Notes under the pieces: model-generated
What the model saw: the letters and a program-made list of their open reading frames with translations, nothing else
The model's database searches: none
What the model was told of the DNA's origin: nothing
Program-made: the position numbers and the translations under genes
Origin: Peptococcaceae bacterium
Lineage (GTDB): Bacteria > Bacillota > Peptococcia > Peptococcales > Peptococcaceae
Direction: 5' to 3'
Length of the DNA stretch: 5,271 nt
Assembly (NCBI GenBank): GCA_017622155.1
Contig: JAGARS010000157.1
Span: 1 to 5,271 of the forward strand
In this document: positions 1 through 5,271 of the stretch, piece after piece
How the letters are laid out: every line of letters starts with the position of its first letter
How positions within the stretch are numbered: position 1 is the stretch's first letter

Positions 1-54
1 CTGAAAGGGAAAGACTACGGTGTTGAGCTGCAGTTCAGCAATTTCAGATCCTAG
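1..54 (+). CDS. C-terminal end of a YajQ/YitK-family (DUF520) protein, partial
   Basis: Reading from base 1 in frame 1 gives 17 residues ending DYGVELQFSNFRS and then TAG at 52-54; the rest of the gene lies upstream of the window. The ending LQF-x-NFR is what I remember for YajQ/YitK-family proteins, small nucleotide-binding proteins reported to bind cyclic di-GMP in some bacteria and otherwise of unclear role. The identification rests on this short tail only, so another protein with a similar ending is possible. No terminator hairpin directly follows the stop, so transcription may continue into the gap before the next gene. Confidence 0.5.
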   Translation: MKGKDYGVELQFSNFRS

Positions 55-82
55 TACGAATTATTTTATATGATAATAAAGA

Positions 83-191
83 GCAGCAGTGTCTGATTTC
101 TGCGCGTCGAGATTGACATGGACAGTTTCGCAAATTGTACAATTAAGAAGGTGTTCGGAGAACGCGGGATGCAGAAATACAGCACTGATGC
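83..191. repeat. Long-range imperfect inverted repeat in the yajQ-ccpN gap
   Basis: The left arm at 83-103 contains CAGTG, then ATTTCTGC. The right arm at 171-191 contains GCAGAAAT, then CACTG. Allowing one bulged base in each arm, the 87-103 and 171-187 segments pair over 16 bp, and the pairing continues outward to GCA/TGC across one mismatch. The 67 bases between the arms include the palindrome AATTGTACAATT at 133-144. In RNA this would form a closed stem around a large loop just ahead of the ccpN ribosome binding site. It matches no riboswitch or small-RNA family that I recognise, and its function is unknown. Confidence 0.45.
113..143 (+). promoter_or_regulatory. Candidate sigma-A promoter for ccpN
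   Basis: A perfect -35 hexamer TTGACA lies at 113-118 and a near-consensus -10 TACAAT at 138-143. The 19-nt spacer is longer than the preferred 17, so the promoter would be weak or need an activator. The -10 lies inside the perfect palindrome AATTGTACAATT (133-144), a plausible dimeric repressor or autoregulation site. Transcripts would start near 150 and have a leader of about 75 nt before the ccpN start. Confidence 0.4.
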
Positions 192-209
192 GGTAAAGTG
201 AAGATAATG

Positions 210-216
210 AAGGAGG
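210..216 (+). promoter_or_regulatory. Strong Shine-Dalgarno site fixing the ccpN start
   Basis: AAGGAGG at 210-216 is followed by 8 bases and ATG at 225. In-frame starts further upstream (GTG 198, ATG 207) lie before or directly against this site and have no comparable ribosome binding site of their own. The ATG at 225 is therefore preferred. Confidence 0.85.
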
Positions 217-224
217 AGGACATC

Positions 225-851
225 ATGCAGCTCAATGACAGACAAGAAAGAATTGTAGAAATTGTAAAAGCACATGGACCTATTACTGGGGAAAAGGTGG
301 CAGAACAATTAAATTTAACACGCGCATCTTTGCGCCCTGATTTGGCGTTTTTGACACAGATTGGTCTGTTAGATGCCCGTCCGCGTGTAGGTTATTATTA
401 TAAAGGGGAACAGAATCCATTCGGCTTGATGGAGCATATGGCTGATATGACCGTTGGTGCGCATCAGTCTGCTCCGGTGACTGTGACAGAGAATACCTCT
501 GTGTATGATGCAATTGTCAGTATGTTTGTAAATGATGTGGGTACGTTGTTTGTGGTAAATGACAATCAAGAACTGGAAGGAATCAGTTCTCGAAAAGACA
601 TGCTGAAAATTGCTATCGGAAAAGCGGATATCAATCAGCTGCCGATTGGTGTTATTATGACTCGCATGCCGAACATTGTTGTTGCTTATGAAGATGAAAG
701 TCTGTGGGATGTAGCAGAACGCATGATTGCTCATCAGATTGATGGGATGCCGGTAGTGCGCCGGATGGAAAGTGGCAAGCTAAAAGTAGTAGGTCGTGTC
801 ACGAAGACCAATATCGCCAAAGCATTTGTTGCGCTTGGCAAACAGCAGTAA
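225..851 (+). CDS. ccpN: CcpN-like transcriptional repressor (winged HTH plus CBS pair)
   Basis: This 208-residue cytoplasmic DNA-binding protein has the architecture of Bacillus CcpN/YqzB. Residues 1-60 form a winged helix-turn-helix, with signature stretches GPITGEKVAEQLNLTRASLR and DARPRVGYYYKG that closely resemble CcpN. Residues about 72-205 hold two CBS repeats: SAPVTVTENTSVYDAI opens the first and MPNIVVAYEDESLWDVAERM the second, with DGMPVVRR near the end. CBS pairs usually bind adenine nucleotides. In B. subtilis CcpN represses gluconeogenic genes (gapB, pckA) during growth on sugars; the same role here is inferred. The length matches the family. A strong terminator follows, so the gene is probably monocistronic or the end of a transcript from upstream. 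The PPDK regulatory gene that often follows ccpN is not present. The family call is firm; the regulon is unknown. Confidence 0.9.
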   Translation: MQLNDRQERIVEIVKAHGPITGEKVAEQLNLTRASLRPDLAFLTQIGLLDARPRVGYYYKGEQNPFGLMEHMADMTVGAHQSAPVTVTENTSVYDAIVSMFVNDVGTLFVVNDNQELEGISSRKDMLKIAIGKADINQLPIGVIMTRMPNIVVAYEDESLWDVAERMIAHQIDGMPVVRRMESGKLKVVGRVTKTNIAKAFVALGKQQ

Positions 852-876
852 TCGTATAAACAATAATGGGTGTTTT

Positions 877-915
877 ACCAGCTGTCTATCATCATGGCAG
901 CTGGTTTTATTTTTT
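877..915 (+). terminator. Rho-independent terminator after ccpN
   Basis: ACCAGCTGTC (877-886) pairs with GGCAGCTGGT (896-905) as a 10-bp stem with one G-U pair and the 9-nt loop TATCATCAT. It is followed by a T-rich tract through 915, interrupted by one A. It lies 25 bp beyond the ccpN stop and separates ccpN from the dgt gene. Confidence 0.9.
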
Positions 916-946
916 AGAATTAACAGGAAATATATAGATTTTTTAG

Positions 947-974
947 ACAAAAAGCAGGAGAAACCTGTTTTTGT
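947..974. repeat. Bulged inverted repeat upstream of dgt
   Basis: ACAAAAA-g-CAGG (947-958) and CCTGTTTTTGT (964-974) are complementary over 11 bp, with one unpaired G at 954 and a 5-nt AGAAA centre. The right arm overlaps the candidate -35 of the next promoter, so it could be an operator. It could also be a second weak terminator, because a T run lies in the right arm. The sequence alone does not decide. Confidence 0.45.
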
Positions 975-998
975 GCGAATATACATACATAATATAAT
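971..998 (+). promoter_or_regulatory. Candidate sigma-A promoter for dgt
   Basis: A perfect -10 TATAAT at 993-998 is preceded by a 16-nt spacer and a partial -35, TTGTGC (971-976), which keeps the important TTG. Transcription would begin near 1005, giving a leader of about 26 nt. That leader contains the Shine-Dalgarno GAGGTGA at 1020-1026. The promoter lies downstream of the ccpN terminator, as expected for an independent unit. Confidence 0.55.
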
Positions 999-1030
999 AT
1001 AGAGATTATGCGCTTCAATGAGGTGAAAAT

Positions 1031-2077
1031 ATGACAATTCGCGAAGAAATTGAATTATTGGAAAAACAGCAGCTTTCTCCACTGGCTATGGCGGCAAGTG
1101 ATAGTGCAGGGCGTGAACGAGTTGAAGAGCCTGATATCTTGCGTACTTGTTTTATGCGTGACCGCGACCGAATTATTCATTCGAAAGCATTTCGCCGGTT
1201 AAATCAAAAGACGCAGGTTTATATTACCCCTTCCGGTGATCATTATCGTACAAGGTTGACCCATACGCTGGAAGTGAATCAGATTGCCAAAACGATCGGA
1301 AAAGCATTGCGCTTAAATGAAGATTTGATGGAAGCAATTGCATTGGCCCACGATGTAGGGCATACGCCATTTGCACATACCGGTGAAGAAGTATTGAATG
1401 AGCTGATGCCGGGGGGCTTCAAACATAATGTGAACAGTGTACGTGTGTTGAGCCGCATTGAAAAGCATAAAAATATGCCGGGATTAAACCTTTCTAAAGA
1501 AGTATTAGATGGTGTACTGTACCATAGCGGGTATGGAAAAGCGACAGACCATGCAGCTACACTGGAAGGTCAGATTATTCGGTTTAGTGATAAAATTGCA
1601 TATGTTCAGCACGATATTGATGACAGTATTCGTGCCGGTGTGCTGAAAGAGGAAGACCTGCCTGAAGAATATACTGCGGTTTTGGGGCATAGTCACGGGG
1701 ATCGTATTACGACACTTGTAAAAGATTTGGTGCAGCATGCGCAGAAACTGATGAAAAACGCTGTGTCAAGAGATGAGATTACGCTTTGTTTTACACCGGA
1801 AGTGGATAATGCTATGCAGGGACTGCGCGCGTATATGTTTGAACATGTGTACCAGAGCGGAATTTGCTCTATGGAACGAGAACGCGCTGCGTTGGTGGTG
1901 CGCTATCTGTTTGAGCATTACAGCAAATATCCGGAACAGATGCCTGCACTCTACCAGCAAATTGTACTGGAAGAGGGGATTTCGCAAGGGGTATGTGATT
2001 ATATTTCCGGTATGAGTGATGCGTATTGTATTGCTGCATTCAAGGAGATTACGATGCCGCGGTCATTTATTTCGTAG
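1031..2077 (+). CDS. dgt: dGTPase-like deoxynucleotide triphosphohydrolase (HD superfamily)
   Basis: This 348-residue cytoplasmic enzyme belongs to the dGTPase family, which hydrolyses dNTPs to the deoxynucleoside and inorganic triphosphate and so trims dNTP pools. The N-terminal RDRDRIIHSKAFRRL (residues 43-57) and QVYITPSGDHYRTRLTHTLEV segments are typical of the family. The HD metal site is intact: H78, H107-D108 (in LAHDVGHTPFAH) and D187 (in IIRFSDKIAYVQHDIDD). Near the C terminus GMSDAYC matches the family's GM-(S/T)-D-x-Y motif. The length fits the shorter Gram-positive type annotated as 'dGTPase-like protein', whose substrate range is not settled, so strict dGTP specificity should not be assumed. 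The start follows GAGGTGA with good spacing. There is no terminator before dnaG, so read-through into dnaG-rpoD is likely. Confidence 0.93.
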   Translation: MTIREEIELLEKQQLSPLAMAASDSAGRERVEEPDILRTCFMRDRDRIIHSKAFRRLNQKTQVYITPSGDHYRTRLTHTLEVNQIAKTIGKALRLNEDLMEAIALAHDVGHTPFAHTGEEVLNELMPGGFKHNVNSVRVLSRIEKHKNMPGLNLSKEVLDGVLYHSGYGKATDHAATLEGQIIRFSDKIAYVQHDIDDSIRAGVLKEEDLPEEYTAVLGHSHGDRITTLVKDLVQHAQKLMKNAVSRDEITLCFTPEVDNAMQGLRAYMFEHVYQSGICSMERERAALVVRYLFEHYSKYPEQMPALYQQIVLEEGISQGVCDYISGMSDAYCIAAFKEITMPRSFIS

Positions 2078-2084
2078 TGTTAGA

Positions 2085-2118
2085 TATAATATGTCGAATT
2101 GTGTCGAAAACTAACGAA
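2085..2118 (+). promoter_or_regulatory. TATAAT followed by tandem Spo0A-box-like repeats upstream of dnaG
   Basis: TGTCGAA occurs at 2092-2098 and again at 2102-2108, and a degenerate TAACGAA sits at 2112-2118, all in direct orientation at an exact 10-bp period. TGTCGAA is the core of the Spo0A binding site (0A box), and head-to-tail 0A boxes one helical turn apart are known from the B. subtilis abrB promoter. A TATAAT at 2085-2090 lies just upstream, inside the end of the dgt control gap, but I see no good -35 for it. If that promoter is used, the boxes would cover its start site and favour repression. Binding is inferred from motif matching only. Confidence 0.45.
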
Positions 2119-2162
2119 ATTTAAAGAAAAATCAAAAATAATAAAGTTTTTTTCGATAAAAA

Positions 2163-2189
2163 AGAGGAAAATGAAAATTAAAAGAGAAT
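2163..2189 (+). promoter_or_regulatory. Candidate sigma-H promoter for dnaG-rpoD
   Basis: AGAGGAAAA (2163-2171) fits the sigma-H -35 consensus RnAGGAwWW at every position. AGAGAAT (2183-2189) fits the -10 consensus RnnGAAT, and the spacer is 11 nt as expected. Transcription would start near 2196, about 28 nt before the dnaG start. A sigma-H promoter in the rpoD (dnaG-sigA) operon is established in B. subtilis. The surrounding sequence is very rich in A and G, so a chance match cannot be excluded. Confidence 0.4.
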
Positions 2190-2214
2190 ATTAAGCAGAA
2201 TAAACGGAAAAATG

Positions 2215-2220
2215 GGTGAT
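2215..2220 (+). promoter_or_regulatory. Ribosome binding site deciding the dnaG start
   Basis: GGTGAT at 2215-2220 pairs with the 16S rRNA tail (AGGAGGTGAT register) and places ATG 2224 at normal distance. The alternative in-frame ATG at 2212 lies over this site and has only a weak GGAAAA before it. Starting at 2224 also brings the protein to the usual DnaG N terminus, a few residues before the IPxExxDEI stretch. Confidence 0.6.
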
Positions 2221-2223
2221 GAT

Positions 2224-4122
2224 ATGTCTACAGGATATATACCACAGGAAATTCTGGATGAGATTGTCGCTCGATGTGATATAGTATCAGTTATCAATGA
2301 ATATGTGCCACTGAAACGAAGGGGTAGTAATTATCAGGGGCTTTGCCCATTTCATAATGAAAAGACACCTTCGTTTTCTGTTTCTCCTTCAAAGCAGATT
2401 TTCCACTGTTTTGGATGCGGGAAAGGTGGTAATGTATTTCGTTTTGTGATGGAGATAGAAGGGATTTCTTTTGTTGAGGCAGCAGAAAAACTGGCAAAAC
2501 GTGCAGGCGTCAGACTGCCGGAAAAAGAAATGACTCCTGAACAGCGAAAAGTGCTGGAACAGCGTAAGCGTTATCAGCAGATTAACGAATTGGCGGCAAG
2601 ATATTATCACTCGGTACTCATGAAAAGCAACATGGGGCAGCCTTATCGAGAATACCTGAAGCAAAGACAAATCAGCGAAGATACAATTGTAAAGTTTAGG
2701 CTGGGTGCCACACCTGCAGGCTGGGATAATCTATACCGCGAAATGAAAAAACGCGGGATTACCGAACAGGAAATGCTGGATTTGGGTTTAATCAGTCAGA
2801 CCAAAAAAGGAACATACGTAGATCGATTTCGTCAGCGGCTGATGTTTCCTATTTGCGATGAAAAAGGCACAGTGATAGCATTTGGCGGGCGTATTATAGA
2901 TAAAGATTCCAGTCCACAGAAATATTTAAATTCACCGGATACACCGCTATTTCATAAGAGCCGCAATTTGTACGGTCTGCATTTAGCACGTGCCGGCATT
3001 CGCAATGCCGATCAGGCAATCATTGTGGAAGGCTACATGGATGTAATCAGCTGTCATCAGCATGGGATTACCAATGCTGTCGCACCATTAGGCACAGCGT
3101 TCACTCCGGAACAGGGAAAACTGCTGATGCGTAATACGTACCAAGTCGGCATTTCTTTTGACGGTGATGCTGCCGGTGTCAAAGCTACCATGCGGTGTTT
3201 GGATATTTTGTCTGATTTGGGCTGTTCCGCACGTGTGATTCAGATTCCGGACAATGCCGATCCGGATGAATACCTGAAAAAATACGGAAAAGAGGCTTTT
3301 GAACGGCTGATTTCCGCAAGTCAGGAACTGATTATGTATAAAATAGCAAAATATATGGAAACAACTAATACAGACACGATTACAGGCAAAATGAAAGTTG
3401 TTTCTATGCTTTTGCCGGACATACGTAAACTGCAGAGTGCTGTAGCACGAGAATCAGCTATTCGAGAAATCAGTCAGAAACTTCAGGTAAGTGAAAAGGC
3501 TATTTGGGATGAATTACGGCGCAGCCAAAATACTGCGGGCACTGCTGTGCATGCAGAGCAGAATTATGCCGGTGAAGAATATACCGGCAGTTTGCAGGAA
3601 AATGACAACCCGACAGGGAATATAGAAAACAAGATAGAAAGAAACATACTGCATATTATTTTTGAACGTCCGGAATTACTGGTCGAAGCTGAACGCTTTG
3701 GCGGTATCGCGTTATTGAGTAAAGAAGCTGCAGCTATGTATCAGGACTTTCAGGAATGTATTCGCCGAACTGGAAAAGTAGAAAGCACTGCGATTTCGCA
3801 GGAAAGAGGGCAGCAACTGGCGGATATTCTCATGGAAGAATTATATATGACAGACATGGACAAGGTTTTACATGATAGTTTGGTTCAGCTTAAGCAGGAA
3901 CAGCTGGATAAAGAGTATCAGGATGTCATGTTGCAGATGGAACAGTTCTCGAAACAGAGAAACAGGGCCAAGGAAGCAGGAAAAGAAAATCTGGAAGAAA
4001 ATGTGGAGGCAGCTAACAAGATGCAGAATGCATTGCTGATGAAACTGGATGCAATCCTACGTGAAAAGAAACAATACGAAGCTTCGAACACGAAACTTCA
4101 GGAAAGGGGGAATAGCAGATGA
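2224..4122 (+). CDS. dnaG: DNA primase DnaG
   Basis: This 632-residue primase synthesises RNA primers for lagging-strand and restart replication, acting with the replicative helicase DnaB/DnaC. Residues 1-100 form the CHC2 zinc-binding domain, with ligands C41, H44, C62 and C65 in [15 protein letters not shown] and [10 protein letters not shown]. The RNA polymerase core follows: QRLMFPI at about 205-210 and [13 protein letters not shown] at 234-246. The TOPRIM fold has its catalytic glutamate E269 in VEGYMD and the metal-binding pair D313/D315 in SFDGDAAG. Residues about 435-468 are a low-complexity hydrophilic linker. Residues 470-632 are the weakly conserved helicase-binding region, with a likely coiled coil near 555-615 rich in K, E and Q. 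Length is normal for Firmicutes and all key residues are present. An annotation using ATG 2212 would add four residues. The stop overlaps the rpoD start, so the two genes form an operon. Confidence 0.97.
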   Translation: MSTGYIPQEILDEIVARCDIVSVINEYVPLKRRGSNYQGLCPFHNEKTPSFSVSPSKQIFHCFGCGKGGNVFRFVMEIEGISFVEAAEKLAKRAGVRLPEKEMTPEQRKVLEQRKRYQQINELAARYYHSVLMKSNMGQPYREYLKQRQISEDTIVKFRLGATPAGWDNLYREMKKRGITEQEMLDLGLISQTKKGTYVDRFRQRLMFPICDEKGTVIAFGGRIIDKDSSPQKYLNSPDTPLFHKSRNLYGLHLARAGIRNADQAIIVEGYMDVISCHQHGITNAVAPLGTAFTPEQGKLLMRNTYQVGISFDGDAAGVKATMRCLDILSDLGCSARVIQIPDNADPDEYLKKYGKEAFERLISASQELIMYKIAKYMETTNTDTITGKMKVVSMLLPDIRKLQSAVARESAIREISQKLQVSEKAIWDELRRSQNTAGTAVHAEQNYAGEEYTGSLQENDNPTGNIENKIERNILHIIFERPELLVEAERFGGIALLSKEAAAMYQDFQECIRRTGKVESTAISQERGQQLADILMEELYMTDMDKVLHDSLVQLKQEQLDKEYQDVMLQMEQFSKQRNRAKEAGKENLEENVEAANKMQNALLMKLDAILREKKQYEASNTKLQERGNSR

Positions 4123-5271
4123 CAGGAGCAAATGTAAATGATGAAAAAGAAAAAGTGAAACAGCTTTTGGCAAAAGGAAAAGAAAAAGGTTCCTTGTCCT
4201 ATGAAGAAATTATGGACAGCCTGGCAACAACAGAGCTTTCTCCGGAACAGATTGATGATATCTACGAACAGATTTCTGCAATGGGTATCAAATTAGTGCA
4301 TGATACGACACCTGATTTAGATGATCTTGACAATCTGGACATGGATGAAACTGTTGAAATCGTATTATTGGATACAGAAGATATGGATTTATCTGTTTCT
4401 GCTATGGAAGATGATCTCAGACCGGAAGAGGTGGAAGAAGAGGTTATTGATCTGGACTTAAGTGTACCGGAAGGCGTAGGGATTGACGACCCAGTTCGGA
4501 TGTACTTAAAAGAAATTGGACGTGTGCCGCTTTTAACAGCAGAAGAAGAAATTGAGCTGGCGAAACGCATGGAACAGGGCGATGAAGAGGCGAAAAAGAA
4601 ACTGGCAGAGGCAAATTTGCGTCTGGTAGTAAGTATCGCAAAACGTTATGTTGGTCGCGGGATGCTGTTTTTAGATTTGATTCAGGAAGGCAATCTTGGT
4701 CTGATTAAAGCGGTTGAAAAATTTGATTACGGCAAAGGCTTTAAATTCAGTACCTATGCTACCTGGTGGATTCGTCAGGCCATTACCCGTGCCATTGCAG
4801 ATCAGGCAAGAACAATTCGTATTCCTGTACACATGGTAGAAACGATTAATAAACTGATTCGCGTTTCCCGTCAGCTTTTGCAGGAATTAGGCCGAGATCC
4901 GACTCCGGAAGAAATTGCAGCAGCTATGGAAATTCCGGTAGAACGAGTACGTGAAATTCAAAAAGTAGCGCAAGAGCCTGTATCTTTGGAAACTCCAATT
5001 GGGGAAGAAGAAGATAGCCATTTGGGTGACTTTATTGAAGATGAAGATGCACCGGCACCTGCGGAAGCAGCGTCATATATTCTGCTGAAAGAGCAGCTGG
5101 AAAGTGTATTAGATACACTGACTCCGCGTGAAGAAAAAGTGCTGCGATTACGATTCGGGCTGGATGATGGGCGTTCTAGAACATTAGAAGAAGTAGGGCA
5201 GGAATTTGGTGTTACCCGTGAACGTATTCGTCAGATTGAAGCAAAAGCATTGCGCAAACTGCATCATCCAA
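4119..5271 (+). CDS. rpoD: Primary sigma factor RpoD (SigA), 3' end cut by the window
   Basis: The frame opens at ATG 4119, which overlaps the dnaG TGA (ATGA), after an AAAGGGGG ribosome binding site at 4103-4110. It is still open at the window edge after 384 codons. The housekeeping sigma factor directs RNA polymerase to -35/-10 promoters. Region 1.1 covers about residues 8-60 ([12 protein letters not shown]), followed by a strongly acidic spacer at 63-118. Region 1.2 starts at [16 protein letters not shown] (124-139). Region 2 contains [17 protein letters not shown] and the -10 recognition and melting helix [26 protein letters not shown] split across 209-234. Region 3 begins near [13 protein letters not shown] (234-246). 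Region 4 runs from [17 protein letters not shown] to the -35 [20 protein letters not shown] (365-381). By comparison with other SigA proteins, only about 10-15 C-terminal residues are missing. Region 1.1 and the near-identity of region 2 to B. subtilis SigA mark it as the primary sigma, not an alternative one. Confidence 0.98.
   Translation, partial: MTGANVNDEKEKVKQLLAKGKEKGSLSYEEIMDSLATTELSPEQIDDIYEQISAMGIKLVHDTTPDLDDLDNLDMDETVEIVLLDTEDMDLSVSAMEDDLRPEEVEEEVIDLDLSVPEGVGIDDPVRMYLKEIGRVPLLTAEEEIELAKRMEQGDEEAKKKLAEANLRLVVSIAKRYVGRGMLFLDLIQEGNLGLIKAVEKFDYGKGFKFSTYATWWIRQAITRAIADQARTIRIPVHMVETINKLIRVSRQLLQELGRDPTPEEIAAAMEIPVERVREIQKVAQEPVSLETPIGEEEDSHLGDFIEDEDAPAPAEAASYILLKEQLESVLDTLTPREEKVLRLRFGLDDGRSRTLEEVGQEFGVTRERIRQIEAKALRKLHHP

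Noticed and set aside
923..949. Sigma-H-like -35 (ACAGGAAAT at 923-931) upstream of dgt
   Set aside because: There is no GAAT-type -10 at 11-12 nt spacing (the sequence there is TAGACAA), so only half the promoter matches.
796..1002. A 68-codon plus-strand open frame running from the ccpN end across the terminator
   Set aside because: It overlaps ccpN in another frame, contains the whole terminator hairpin, and its product shows no recognisable domain; its start has no convincing ribosome binding site.
1018..1026. Minimal frame ATG-AGG-TGA overlapping the dgt ribosome binding site
   Set aside because: Two codons and a stop inside a Shine-Dalgarno sequence are readily explained by chance.
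2145..2164. T-run followed by CGAT and an A-run, suggesting a terminator between dgt and dnaG
   Set aside because: The stem would be only A-T pairs with a 4-nt loop and no T tract after it, so it would not work as an intrinsic terminator.
4262..4570. Minus-strand 102-codon open frame rich in Ser, antisense to rpoD
   Set aside because: The serine-rich product is what the acidic GAT/GAA codons of the sigma spacer yield on the opposite strand; it has no homology features and no ribosome binding site that I can see.
1..5271. Search for CRISPR arrays, insertion sequences, tRNA or rRNA genes, and toxin-antitoxin or defence modules
   Set aside because: I saw no regularly spaced repeats, transposase motifs, cloverleaf or rRNA-like sequence, or defence gene; the window is filled by conserved core genes and short control regions.

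Overview
The window comes from a moderately AT-rich member of the Firmicutes (Bacillota). The evidence is a CcpN-type regulator, a dGTPase-like HD hydrolase, DnaG primase and the housekeeping sigma factor RpoD/SigA, all on the plus strand. From memory, ccpN lies close to the dnaG-sigA pair in Bacillus, and ccpN, dgt, dnaG and rpoD cluster in several Negativicutes and Clostridia. I therefore lean towards Negativicutes or a neighbouring clostridial lineage. This is inference from gene order and protein flavour, not a tested placement.

Layout: 1-54 is the last 17 codons plus stop of a gene whose tail looks like the YajQ/YitK (DUF520) family. 55-224 is a gap holding a candidate promoter, a perfect 12-bp palindrome, a long-range inverted repeat and a possible 27-codon reading frame. 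225-851 encodes a CcpN-like repressor (winged HTH plus two CBS repeats), closed by a clear intrinsic terminator at 877-915. 916-1030 carries a bulged inverted repeat overlapping a TATAAT promoter. 1031-2077 encodes a dNTP triphosphohydrolase of the HD superfamily. 2078-2223 is a very AT-rich control region. 2224-4122 is dnaG, and 4119 to the window edge is rpoD, overlapping dnaG by ATGA and lacking only its last few residues.

The genes are mostly conserved core genes: a metabolic regulator reading nucleotide state through CBS domains, a dNTP-pool enzyme, the replication primase, and the sigma factor for most transcription. I do not see an undescribed multi-gene system. The most interesting signal is non-coding. 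The dgt-dnaG gap holds two exact Spo0A-box cores (TGTCGAA) exactly 10 bp apart, with a degenerate third copy in the same phase. About 55 bp further on, a sequence fits the sigma-H promoter consensus in both elements with an 11-nt spacer. Together they suggest sporulation or transition-phase control of the dnaG-rpoD operon, as known in outline for Bacillus subtilis. A second point is that the PEP synthase/PPDK regulatory protein gene (yqfL type), which often follows ccpN, is absent here.
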